NCBI GenBank assembly: GCA_003331685.1
Contig: QOPK01000029.1
Coordinates: forward strand, 1-16,894
DNA from: Halieaceae bacterium
Lineage (GTDB): Bacteria > Pseudomonadota > Gammaproteobacteria > Pseudomonadales > Halieaceae
Direction: 5' to 3'
Length of the DNA stretch: 16,894 nucleotides
Part shown: positions 6,644-13,654 of the stretch, piece after piece
How positions within the stretch are numbered: position 1 is the first letter of the stretch
How the letters are laid out: each line of letters begins with the position of its first letter
Program-made: the position numbers and the translations under genes
The notes under the pieces: generated by a model
The model's input: the letters and a program-made list of their open reading frames with translations, nothing else
Told to the model about the DNA's origin: nothing
Database searches by the model: none

Positions 6644-7207
6644 TCATGGGCACAGGTCAGGATCCAGGCTCAGATCGTCATCCAACTGCACGCCAAACGA
6701 GTTCAGCATCATCGACACCTGCGTGTACTGCGCCACCGTCATAACCAAATCCATCCGCTGCCTTTCAGAGTACGCACCCAATGCCTTCCACGCAGCGTCA
6801 CTGATAAAAGCGTCGGCGGTCAGCTCGTCGGTGGCTATCATTAAAGCGCGATCGTTATCGCTCCACTCGGGTGCGCCGGGCCCCTTTTTAATGCGCGTAA
6901 TCTCGGCCTCGGTCAGACCGCAGTCCAAGCCGATGCGCACATGCTGCGCCCATTCGTAGCCCGATTTCCAGTTAAAACCCGTTCGCAGGATCACCAGCTC
7001 CCGGTCCCGAGCGCTGAGACTATTGGCATCGGAAAGAATGTATCCGCCCCAGGCCATAAAGCGCTTGAAGGCCTTGGGGGCCCGCGCCAACGTGCGGAAA
7101 ATATTGAGCACAGGGATTGCCTTGAATCGGGGCCCCAACAGTGCGAGAAGTTCGGGCGCCATATCAGCTTCGTCCAGCGGTGCAATACGCGCCGTATTTA
7201 ATCTCAT
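6644..7207 (-). CDS. Carboxymuconolactone decarboxylase-family protein (AhpD-like, no CxxC)
   Basis: This 187-residue, all-helical cytoplasmic protein has the AhpD/CMD fold. The conserved core SLSARDRELVILRTG (63-77) is followed by the active-site helix with E85, W86 and H89 (YEWAQH). In AhpD peroxidases the equivalent helix carries a CxxC pair; here the two cysteine positions are G83 and W86, so thiol peroxidase activity is not expected. The E-W-x-x-H form is common in CMD-family proteins of unknown function, sometimes linked to aromatic or steroid breakdown. The start is supported by GAGAGGTGA shortly before the ATG. It is first in a two-gene unit with the small secreted protein and is divergent from the YdjM-like gene. 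Confidence 0.83.
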   Translation of the reverse strand: MRLNTARIAPLDEADMAPELLALLGPRFKAIPVLNIFRTLARAPKAFKRFMAWGGYILSDANSLSARDRELVILRTGFNWKSGYEWAQHVRIGLDCGLTEAEITRIKKGPGAPEWSDNDRALMIATDELTADAFISDAAWKALGAYSERQRMDLVMTVAQYTQVSMMLNSFGVQLDDDLSLDPDLCP

Positions 7208-7511
7208 GCTTCACCTCTCATCGGGCTGTAGATTGTCTTAGGGGGCCATCGCCAGAGTCCGATGATACTAACGCAACCTCTGACGGCCCCGTTTACTTGA
7301 GCTTTAGAAAGATCAGGCACAGTCGAATACGCGCACATTAAGGGTTGCGGAGTTTTTCCAAGGCTCTCACAACCTCACACCCCTACGCGTCGTTGTCAGG
7401 CCCGGTAGGTGGTTTATCCAAGTTTTGATAAGGTGCTCGCGCAGCGCCCATGCAGACAACTGTCGTCTAGCAATACCGGTTAGCTGACGAATACAGTGAG
7501 AAGAGAGCCTC
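7208..7511. other. 304-bp divergent intergenic region
   Basis: This gap separates the divergent CMD-family and YdjM-like genes and must hold both promoters. The only elements I can point to are weak. A TTGTCA sequence (7393-7398) is followed 16 bases later by the poor -10 TATCCA. A short inverted repeat TTATC-N8-GATAA lies at 7414-7431. I see no small gene, no terminator-like hairpin with a T-run, and no LexA-type CTGT-N8-ACAG site, although YdjM in E. coli is LexA-controlled. Confidence 0.4.
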
Positions 7512-8525
7512 ATGGATCCACTCAGTCAAGCCGCGATTGGGGCAGCTGCCGCGCAATCAGGAAGCAAGAGCAGCACCCTGCGTTCTGCGCTATGGATCGG
7601 CGCGCTAGCGGGCATGGCGCCCGACCTCGACGTGTTCATTCAGTCCGACACCGACCCACTCCTGGCCTTGGAATACCACCGTCAATTCACGCATTCGCTG
7701 TTATTCATTCCGCTCGGAGCTTTGTTTTGTGCTCTGGCTTTCTATCCGATAGCAAAAAAACATCTGACCTTCAAAACCGTGTGGTTTTTCGCTGCGCTGG
7801 GCTACGGCACCCACGGCTTGCTGGATGCCTGCACGACCTATGGCACGCAGCTGCTATGGCCGCTGACCGAAAATCGCTTTGCGTGGCACAACGTGTCAGT
7901 CATCGACCCCTTGTTTACCCTACCTTTGCTTATTCTTTTGTTGATGTCTGCCATTCGACGACAGCCGAGGATCGCGGTCTATGGATTGTGCTGGGGGATT
8001 AGCTATCTCGGGTTTGGACTGGTGCAACATCAGCGTGCCCTATCGGCCGCCGAGCAGATCGTCAGCTACCGCCAACATGACCCCATTCGACTTGAGGTGA
8101 AGCCGGGCTTCGCCAATTTACTGGTCTGGAAAGCGCTTTATGAATACAACGGCCGCTACTACGTCGATGCTGTCCGTGCAGGGGTAACGCCGACCTATTT
8201 CCCCGGTGAGTCGGCCCCCCAGCTCAGGCTTGCTGAAAATTTCCCTTCGCTTGATCCTGACTCGCAGCAGGCAACTGATATCGAGCGCTTTCGCTGGTTT
8301 TCTGACGACTGGTTAGCGATCGACAGTAGTGACGCCAGCTTGATTGTCGACATGCGTTACTCGCAGCTACCCAATGCCATCAAGGGGCTATGGGGCATCA
8401 GAGTCCTGCCCGAAAAAGAAGCAACTCAACATGTGGAGTGGACCGTGCGAAGGGAGACGGGCGCTCAAGAGCTCGCATTGTTCTGGCAACAGCTGATGGG
8501 CGCGGGGCAACAGCCTCTTCCTTAA
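7512..8525 (+). CDS. YdjM-like inner-membrane putative metal-dependent hydrolase
   Basis: This 337-residue protein belongs to the PF04307 (YdjM/DUF457) family of membrane-bound putative metal-dependent hydrolases. Likely metal-binding elements are APDLD (36-40), YHRQFTHS (H56 and H61), HGLLD (H101 and D105) and the conserved stretch leading to SVIDP (D132). Hydrophobic segments lie at about 59-80, 89-104, 131-148 and 154-172. The C-terminal half (about 180-337) is soluble and lacks any motif I know; it is longer than in short YdjM proteins, which have about 200 residues. The start is supported by AAGAGAG before the ATG. It stands alone on the plus strand behind a long promoter region. The reaction is unknown even for characterised relatives. 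Confidence 0.8.
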   Translation: MDPLSQAAIGAAAAQSGSKSSTLRSALWIGALAGMAPDLDVFIQSDTDPLLALEYHRQFTHSLLFIPLGALFCALAFYPIAKKHLTFKTVWFFAALGYGTHGLLDACTTYGTQLLWPLTENRFAWHNVSVIDPLFTLPLLILLLMSAIRRQPRIAVYGLCWGISYLGFGLVQHQRALSAAEQIVSYRQHDPIRLEVKPGFANLLVWKALYEYNGRYYVDAVRAGVTPTYFPGESAPQLRLAENFPSLDPDSQQATDIERFRWFSDDWLAIDSSDASLIVDMRYSQLPNAIKGLWGIRVLPEKEATQHVEWTVRRETGAQELALFWQQLMGAGQQPLP

Positions 8526-8540
8526 TCAGTTGGGCTGAAT

Positions 8541-8559
8541 GCGCCTCGCCTTCCGGCGC
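8541..8559 (+). terminator. Weak hairpin downstream of the YdjM-like gene
   Basis: A 5-bp GC stem GCGCC (8541-8545) / GGCGC (8555-8559) with a 9-base loop lies 15 bp after the stop codon and is followed by TTATTC. The tail is not a real T-run, so this is at best a weak intrinsic terminator. Confidence 0.25.
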
Positions 8560-8701
8560 TTATTCAAGCATGGCGCTCAAATCGAATTTTATCGGCCCGA
8601 AAGCCATCAACTGACAGTCCTTGTCAAACCAGATATCCCGGCCTTGACTGAACTTTGGCGGTGTCACACCATTACTTACTGCTTTGGAATGGAATCCATG
8701 C

Positions 8702-9511
8702 ATGACTACTTACAAAGAGAATGCTGTAAAAATCCCTGCGCGCGAAGTGGGTGCGGCGATTCTCTCCGATCAAATTGGCTACGCAGTACAGCCCTTCTTC
8801 AATACAACAACGCAAAGCATCTCAGGCGCTGAATGCCTGCTGCGATGGCGGCTCGAAGATGGCTCGTTCGTGCCCCTTGAGCACTATCTTAAGACGTTTG
8901 TCAGTTTGGAATGGCAAGCCCCCTATATGAATCACCTACTGGAAAAGAAGCAAACCCTTTTTTCGGTGATTCGATCAGTGACACCGGTTGATGTGCATTT
9001 CAATTACACAGCCGAGGCGCTTAAAAGCTCCGCGTTCAAGTCCCGAGTTATTGAGCAATTACGACGAAAGCAAACTGACCTGCGTGGATGGGTCATTGAG
9101 ATCAGCGAACAAGGCTCTGGGCCAATGGGCACCATCATTGATGATGAAGATCTCGTGGTGTTGCGAAACTCCGGCGTCAAAATTGCCATCGATGATTTTG
9201 GCGTTGGTCATAGCAACCTGGAGCGGATAGCGAATGTTGATGCCGACATTCTGAAGCTCGACCGGCAGTTTGTTGCTAATAGCAGGCGCTCCGAACGGTA
9301 CATAAGCATTCTGAAGCATGTACGCCAGCTAACGAACTCTCTGGGTATGAAGTTAATAGCAGAAGGTATCGAAACAGCGGAACAGGAATCAATGCTGACT
9401 GACGTGGGCATCGTAGAGCATCAAGGCTTCTTCCGTGGACGTCCCACGTCACCGGGGGAATTTCTGGCAAAGGTCCGGCATCAAAATCTCGATGAGGCGA
9501 TGGCGGAATAA
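8702..9511 (+). CDS. Standalone EAL-domain cyclic-di-GMP phosphodiesterase
   Basis: This 269-residue protein is essentially one EAL domain, the enzyme that hydrolyses cyclic di-GMP to pGpG. The signature appears as AECLLRW (E44) in place of EALLRW. Other catalytic positions are kept: N101 in HFNYT, E133 in EISE, D164-D165 in IDDFG, K185 in ILKLD, and E221 and E224 in AEGIET. Activity is therefore plausible. No GGDEF, PAS, receiver or membrane segment is attached, so it should be cytoplasmic and controlled by partners or expression. The ATG at 8702, with GGA eight bases before it, is preferred to an in-frame TTG at 8684. It lies 176 bp after the YdjM-like gene; no motility or biofilm gene is adjacent, so its target process is unknown. 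Confidence 0.86.
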   Translation: MTTYKENAVKIPAREVGAAILSDQIGYAVQPFFNTTTQSISGAECLLRWRLEDGSFVPLEHYLKTFVSLEWQAPYMNHLLEKKQTLFSVIRSVTPVDVHFNYTAEALKSSAFKSRVIEQLRRKQTDLRGWVIEISEQGSGPMGTIIDDEDLVVLRNSGVKIAIDDFGVGHSNLERIANVDADILKLDRQFVANSRRSERYISILKHVRQLTNSLGMKLIAEGIETAEQESMLTDVGIVEHQGFFRGRPTSPGEFLAKVRHQNLDEAMAE

Positions 9512-9662
9512 CGCCCTAGCGGCGGCGAGCTTGCTGGATACATTGATGCCAAGGCAACCGGGACAAATAGTAGATATTCGCTGACTGGGCGCTCTCGTCA
9601 CTTCATTGGCCTTGTTGCCGCGGCCCGCTTGGGGTAGCGTTCCTCTCTCCACACAACAATCC

Positions 9663-10730
9663 ATGACATCAACAGCTATGGCGCGCGGCAAATTTCAGAA
9701 CATCGTCGAGACCGTGGGTGATACACCCATCGTCAAAATCAACCATCTCGCCCCAGATCACGTGACCATGTGGGCGAAGATTGAGGCTTTTAATCCCCTC
9801 GGCTCAGTCAAAGACCGACTGGCCATGGGCATCATTGAGGCAGCAGAAGCCTCGGGTGAGCTAAAGCCGGGCCAGACAGTGATTGAGGCCACCTCAGGTA
9901 ATACGGGCATTGGGTTAGCAATGGTGTGCGCAGCCAAGGGATACCCTTTTGTGTCGGTAATGGTGGAGACCTTCTCGGTTGAACGCCGAAAGCTAATGCG
10001 GTTTTTGGGTGCCAAGGTCATTCTGACGCCCAAGGAAGAGAAGGGCATGGGCATGGTCACTAAATGCCGGGAGCTGGCGGAAGCCAATGGCTGGTTCATG
10101 GCGCGGCAATTCGAAAACCCCGCCAATGCCGATACCCATGAGCGCACCACCGCGCGCGAGATCATGGCTGCCTTCGAGGGCGAACAGCTCGATTATTTTG
10201 TTTCGGGTTATGGCACCGGTGGAACACTCACTGGCGTAGCCCGTGTGCTCCGCGCGGAACGACCAGAAACAAAGATCATTACTACCGAGCCCGATGGCGC
10301 CGCGCTACTCTCCGATGGTCGGGCGCAGGAGCGGCGCGAGGACGGCTCTGCCAGCGGCAGCCACCCTGCTTGGGCACCTCATATGATTCAGGGCTGGACA
10401 CCGGATTTCATTCCACTGGTCGCTCAGGAATCCATCGACAAGGGTTACATCGACGAGGTCGTGCCGGTGTCGGCGGATACCTCCTTTGCCACCGCGCAGG
10501 CGCTGGCACAGAAGGAAGGCGTCTTTTGCGGTATCTCCTGTGGCGCCACATTCGCCGCAGCACTGGATGTCGCAACGCGTGCCGCACCCGGCTCTGTCAT
10601 CTTGTGCGTGCTACCGGATACCGGAGAGCGATACCTGTCTACCCCGCTGTTTGGTGATGTCGAGGCCGAAATGACCGAGGAAGAGTGGGCACTGGCGCGC
10701 TCGACACCCAGCGCAGTGCTAGCGGCGTAA
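9663..10730 (+). CDS. cysK: Cysteine synthase A (O-acetylserine sulfhydrylase)
   Basis: This PLP enzyme of about 355 residues makes L-cysteine from O-acetylserine and sulphide in the cytoplasm. The PLP lysine is K50 in NPLGSVKDR, the substrate loop TSGNTG is at 77-82, the phosphate-binding GTGGT at 184-188, and the PLP-pyridine site is around GISCGAT (290-296), where many CysK proteins read GISSGAA. It has an insertion at about 216-239 before PHMIQGWTPDFIP and a C-terminal tail after DTGERYLSTPLF, giving about 30 residues more than E. coli CysK. The longer form with this insertion is common in proteobacteria. No start has a good Shine-Dalgarno sequence: ATG at 9663 is used here, but ATG at 9678 matches typical N-termini (ARGKFQNIVETVGDTP) equally well. 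A TTG 57 bases further upstream is unlikely. Confidence 0.9.
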   Translation: MTSTAMARGKFQNIVETVGDTPIVKINHLAPDHVTMWAKIEAFNPLGSVKDRLAMGIIEAAEASGELKPGQTVIEATSGNTGIGLAMVCAAKGYPFVSVMVETFSVERRKLMRFLGAKVILTPKEEKGMGMVTKCRELAEANGWFMARQFENPANADTHERTTAREIMAAFEGEQLDYFVSGYGTGGTLTGVARVLRAERPETKIITTEPDGAALLSDGRAQERREDGSASGSHPAWAPHMIQGWTPDFIPLVAQESIDKGYIDEVVPVSADTSFATAQALAQKEGVFCGISCGATFAAALDVATRAAPGSVILCVLPDTGERYLSTPLFGDVEAEMTEEEWALARSTPSAVLAA

Positions 10731-10790
10731 GGCGCAAAGCCTAAAGCGGCCTGACACGGCGCCCACCTCTTTTGCCGAGCAAAATACCGC

Positions 10791-10808
10791 GTCAACGCCA
10801 CCGTTGAC
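10791..10808. other. Perfect inverted repeat overlapping a TTGACA element
   Basis: GTCAACG (10791-10797) and CGTTGAC (10802-10808) form a 7-bp stem around the loop CCAC, about 60 bp after the cysteine synthase stop codon. There is no T-run after it. Its right arm contains most of a consensus -35 hexamer, so it may be an operator for the SOUL gene promoter rather than a terminator. Confidence 0.35.
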
Positions 10809-10834
10809 AGGGGGCTGCTTTGCCACTGTATAAG
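10804..10834 (+). promoter_or_regulatory. Candidate sigma-70 promoter for the SOUL/P450 unit
   Basis: A perfect -35 hexamer TTGACA (10804-10809) is followed by TATAAG (10829-10834) with a 19-base spacer, slightly longer than ideal. An alternative -10, TGTATA at 10827, gives a 17-base spacer but a worse match. It would drive transcription about 80 bases upstream of the SOUL gene start. Confidence 0.38.
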
Positions 10835-10886
10835 CGCCAACCACTCAAACCCCGCCGAAGCTGATCCGGGGCGGAGTCTATACGTA

Positions 10887-10909
10887 TTCACACCATGCCC
10901 ATGTGTGAA
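10887..10909 (+). promoter_or_regulatory. Inverted repeat abutting the SOUL gene ribosome binding site
   Basis: TTCACAC (10887-10893) and GTGTGAA (10903-10909) are perfect 7-bp arms around a 9-base centre, ending in the first bases of the AAAGGA Shine-Dalgarno sequence of the SOUL gene. It could be an operator, or an mRNA hairpin that touches the ribosome binding site. The arm order (TCACA before TGTGA) is opposite to a CRP site. Confidence 0.35.
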
Positions 10910-10920
10910 AGGACGCACCA

Positions 10921-11520
10921 ATGCCGCAGCTTCAACATTTCAGTGACATCCGAACGCTCTTTATCTCTCTCATAGCATCTGTGATGACTACCCAAGCCAT
11001 CGCCATCGAAGAGCCCGAGTATCGGGTGGAAAAGGCCTGGGACGCCGAGCAGATCGAGATCCGAGCATATGCAGCGAGAGTGATGGCGGTCACGGATATG
11101 GCAGAGGATTCCGACGGCGGCTTTAGGGTGCTGGCAGGTTATATCTTCGGCGGTAACGCAGAGGAACAAAAAATCGCCATGACCGCGCCCGTGCAACAGA
11201 GCATGGCCGGCGAGAGGGAGATGGCCTTTATGATGCCCGCCGAATATGCCCTCGAGGACCTACCCCAACCGGAGGATCAGCGGGTGTCATTTCGAGAGGC
11301 TCCGGCCTATACCGCCGCCGTGATTCAGTTCAGCGGTTTGGCCTCGGCAGAAAAGGCTGACGAGAATTGGCAGCAGTTACGGCGGTTTCTGACCGCCGAG
11401 GGAATTGATATCACTGGCGACCCCACGCTCAACCAGTACAACCCACCCTGGACCCTGCCCTTCATGCGCCGCAACGAAATCATTGTACCGGTTGCCTTTC
11501 CGCTCAGCGCGATGAACTGA
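10921..11520 (+). CDS. Exported SOUL-family haem-binding protein
   Basis: This 199-residue protein has a signal peptide with a hydrophobic core at 12-25 and an AIA cleavage site at 26-28, followed by a SOUL/HBP domain. The family fold is recognisable from GFRVLAGYIFGGN (67-79), the invariant IAMTAPV (85-91) and the C-terminal YNPPWTLPFMRRNEI (173-187). SOUL proteins bind haem or other tetrapyrroles weakly. In bacteria their role is unclear; haem storage, scavenging or chaperoning in the periplasm is likely. The start is supported by AAAGGA nine bases before the ATG. The P450 gene follows closely (40-90 bp depending on its start), suggesting one transcript and a link through haem, although the two proteins would sit in different compartments. 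Confidence 0.86.
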   Translation: MPQLQHFSDIRTLFISLIASVMTTQAIAIEEPEYRVEKAWDAEQIEIRAYAARVMAVTDMAEDSDGGFRVLAGYIFGGNAEEQKIAMTAPVQQSMAGEREMAFMMPAEYALEDLPQPEDQRVSFREAPAYTAAVIQFSGLASAEKADENWQQLRRFLTAEGIDITGDPTLNQYNPPWTLPFMRRNEIIVPVAFPLSAMN

Positions 11521-11610
11521 GCGCCGCCACACAGCCCAGAGAGGGGTTGCCCAATATCAGTGAGCCGTGGCTATACTGCTGACGACATCGTTACGGCAGT
11601 GAGACCCATG

Positions 11611-12870
11611 GCTGAAGACACCACCCCTGAAATGAACCTGGCAGACAGCGAGCACATCGAATGTCCATACAAAGCCTATACCTCACTCCACCAGGCAGGT
11701 GGCGTGGGACGCGACCCCAATATCGGTACGATTGTCGCGGGGTATGACACCCTCGCGGCACTCGCCAGAAATACTGGCGTGTACTCCTCCGCTATCACCG
11801 AGGATGACCTCGGCCCACGCCATATGGGTATCAATAGCGAACCGGTGCAGGACGATGTCGAAGAGATACTGTCCAATGCACACCCCATCGTGAATGCGCT
11901 GTTCACCGCAGACCCCCCCGAACACACCCGGCACCGCAAGCTGATCAGCAAAGCATTAAGCCCCCGCAGTGTGCGCGCACTGGAGCCACAGATACGTGAG
12001 ATCACCACCGAGCTGATCGATGCGTTCATCGACCGAGGCTCTGTCGATCTGATCCCCGAATTCGCCGTGCCACTGCCGGTAACGGTGATTGCGGACATTC
12101 TGGGCGTAGATCGCGCAGATATCTGGACTTTCAAGCACTGGGGTGACCTGATGATCTCAGGCAACATCGATCTGCTGAGTCACGAGCGACGGCGTGAAGT
12201 AGCCCACGCAGTGGTCGAACTCCATGACTATTTTGTGCCCAGAATTGAAGATCGACGCCGCGAGCCAACCGACGACTTGCTCAGCATCATGGTGAATACT
12301 GAGGTAGACGGCGAGCCGCCACTGACCACCGAAGAGCTGCTGCCCATTATCGACCAGATCTTGCTCGCTGGGCATGAAACCACGACCAATCTCATCGGCA
12401 ATGCCATGCTGGTGCTACTCAATGACGACGCACTGATGAATCGGCTACGGAGCGATCCCGACGATATCCCAGCCATGGTCGAAGAGGCGCTGCGCTGGGA
12501 CCCTCCCATTCAGTGCACCTATCGCCGCGCCACTCAAGATGACCGTATTGAAGGTGTTGAGGTGAAAGCCGGCGAGATGGTGATCCCGATGTGGGCTGGC
12601 GCCAACTGGGACCCCGAAGTGTTTCCCAACCCAGAGCAGTTTGATATCGATCGTCCCACCACCAAGCCCCATATGGGCTTTGGCTTTGGCCCCCACTTCT
12701 GTGCAGGCGCAGAGCTCGCAAGGCTCGAGGCCAAGATTGCATTTGAGGAACTGCTAACCCGCCTTGGCAACCTCAAGCTCGATGAGTCAGGGAGCGATCT
12801 CTCTCACCTGCCGAGCTTCGCTTCGCATGGCTACCGAAAAATCGGCCTGAGCTTCACCCGCATCGACTGA
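11611..12870 (+). CDS. Cytochrome P450, bacterial class I type
   Basis: This soluble haem monooxygenase of about 419 residues would hydroxylate a small organic substrate using electrons from a separate ferredoxin and reductase. The I-helix oxygen-activation motif AGHETTT is at 253-259, the K-helix ExxR is E292-A-L-R295, and the haem loop FGFGPHFCAG carries the thiolate ligand C364. The stretch DPPEHTRHRKLISKAL near 100-120 is the usual C-helix. The substrate cannot be read from the sequence. No ferredoxin or ferredoxin reductase is encoded nearby, so redox partners must come from elsewhere. An in-frame GTG at 11560 would add 17 residues; its GAGGGG is 14 bases away, too far to be convincing, and the ATG at 11611 gives a typical N-terminus. 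It probably shares a transcript with the SOUL gene. Confidence 0.88.
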   Translation, partial: AEDTTPEMNLADSEHIECPYKAYTSLHQAGGVGRDPNIGTIVAGYDTLAALARNTGVYSSAITEDDLGPRHMGINSEPVQDDVEEILSNAHPIVNALFTADPPEHTRHRKLISKALSPRSVRALEPQIREITTELIDAFIDRGSVDLIPEFAVPLPVTVIADILGVDRADIWTFKHWGDLMISGNIDLLSHERRREVAHAVVELHDYFVPRIEDRRREPTDDLLSIMVNTEVDGEPPLTTEELLPIIDQILLAGHETTTNLIGNAMLVLLNDDALMNRLRSDPDDIPAMVEEALRWDPPIQCTYRRATQDDRIEGVEVKAGEMVIPMWAGANWDPEVFPNPEQFDIDRPTTKPHMGFGFGPHFCAGAELARLEAKIAFEELLTRLGNLKLDESGSDLSHLPSFASHGYRKIGLSFTRID

Positions 12871-12931
12871 AGAAATTGCTTTTGACTGGCGTTGGGTTTA
12901 GCAAGGGCCGTCGAAGGCAACCCCATAGCCA

Positions 12932-13612
12932 TCAGCTCGTGGCGATAATTTGGGCGCGGTGTGCCACTTTCTCTGCGTTGTCGGCAATGTCACCGATACC
13001 GGCCAGCAACTGATACAGGAAGATTGCATCGACCGGGGACAGCTCTTCCTCGCACTCTTGTAACCTGGCGCGCAGTGCCGCCTGGAGATCGTCGCTGCGG
13101 CGCTCTCCCGCCTCGACCTGTGACACAAAATCGAGAATGACGTTGGTCTGACGGGTGCCAAAAGCCGAGCGAGACAGCTCTCGAGTAGCACCGATAATTT
13201 TCACAACGGTACGGCTCACGTCAATCACGACATCTATGAACGCCATGACGTCCCCCGTTAATGGCGCTGGAAAAGCCAACTGCCGGCCCAGTGAGATACC
13301 CGATACCGCTTTGGCGCCATTGGCCATCTTGTCCTGAACACGCACCAGTTCAAGCAGGTCTGCCCGGGAGACGGACATCCACAGTCCGCGGGGTAGGTTA
13401 CTGCGAACATCCTGCTTCAGTTCATCCGCCAGGCCCTCAAATCGGCAGATGTCCTCCTCCACCTCGCCAGCGCGGCCCCAGCGCCCCGCTTGAGCCTCTT
13501 CAAAGTACAACGGCAGACGCTCCACACAATCCACACAGACACCAGCATGCCGCTCGAGTAACGCGAGTGGCGAATTGCTTATGACTTCCGAGATTGCGGG
13601 CTTGACCGCCAT
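12932..13612 (-). CDS. DUF47/PhoU-like phosphate transport accessory protein (Pit accessory)
   Basis: This 226-residue helical, soluble protein matches the TIGR00153/DUF47 family of PhoU-like proteins that accompany PiT phosphate transporters. The recognisable parts are the N-terminal SPLALLERHAGVCVDCVERL (14-33), the acidic EVEEDICRFEGLADELKQDV segment (50-69) resembling PhoU metal-binding helices, and the C-terminal IGDIADNAEKVAHRAQ. It has no signal peptide or membrane segment and should act at the inner membrane face. It follows the PiT gene by 42 bp and has its own AAGGAG nine bases before the ATG, so the two are co-transcribed. In many bacteria the order is reversed, with the DUF47 gene first. 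It may control PiT activity or relay phosphate status. Confidence 0.88.
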   Translation of the reverse strand: MAVKPAISEVISNSPLALLERHAGVCVDCVERLPLYFEEAQAGRWGRAGEVEEDICRFEGLADELKQDVRSNLPRGLWMSVSRADLLELVRVQDKMANGAKAVSGISLGRQLAFPAPLTGDVMAFIDVVIDVSRTVVKIIGATRELSRSAFGTRQTNVILDFVSQVEAGERRSDDLQAALRARLQECEEELSPVDAIFLYQLLAGIGDIADNAEKVAHRAQIIATS

Positions 13613-13654
13613 AACAATGGGCTCCTTGTTTTGACTTTAGCAAGTTATCACTTA

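Noticed and set aside
7208..7511. Possible LexA box for the YdjM-like gene
   Set aside because: E. coli ydjM is LexA-controlled, so I looked for CTGT-N8-ACAG; the CTGT near 7460 is not followed by ACAG at the right distance.
9606..9662. TTG-initiated N-terminal extension of cysteine synthase
   Set aside because: No ribosome binding site, rare start codon, and the extra residues do not match the family N-terminus.
10887..10909. CRP-type site upstream of the SOUL gene
   Set aside because: The half-sites occur in the opposite order to TGTGA-N6-TCACA and the spacing differs.
10445..10921. 158-residue minus-strand open frame opposite cysteine synthase
   Set aside because: It lies mostly antisense to a clear PLP enzyme and shows only a composition typical of a shadow frame, without any motif.
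11676..12167. 163-residue minus-strand open frame opposite the P450 gene
   Set aside because: It is a serine- and arginine-rich shadow of a well-supported P450 coding sequence.
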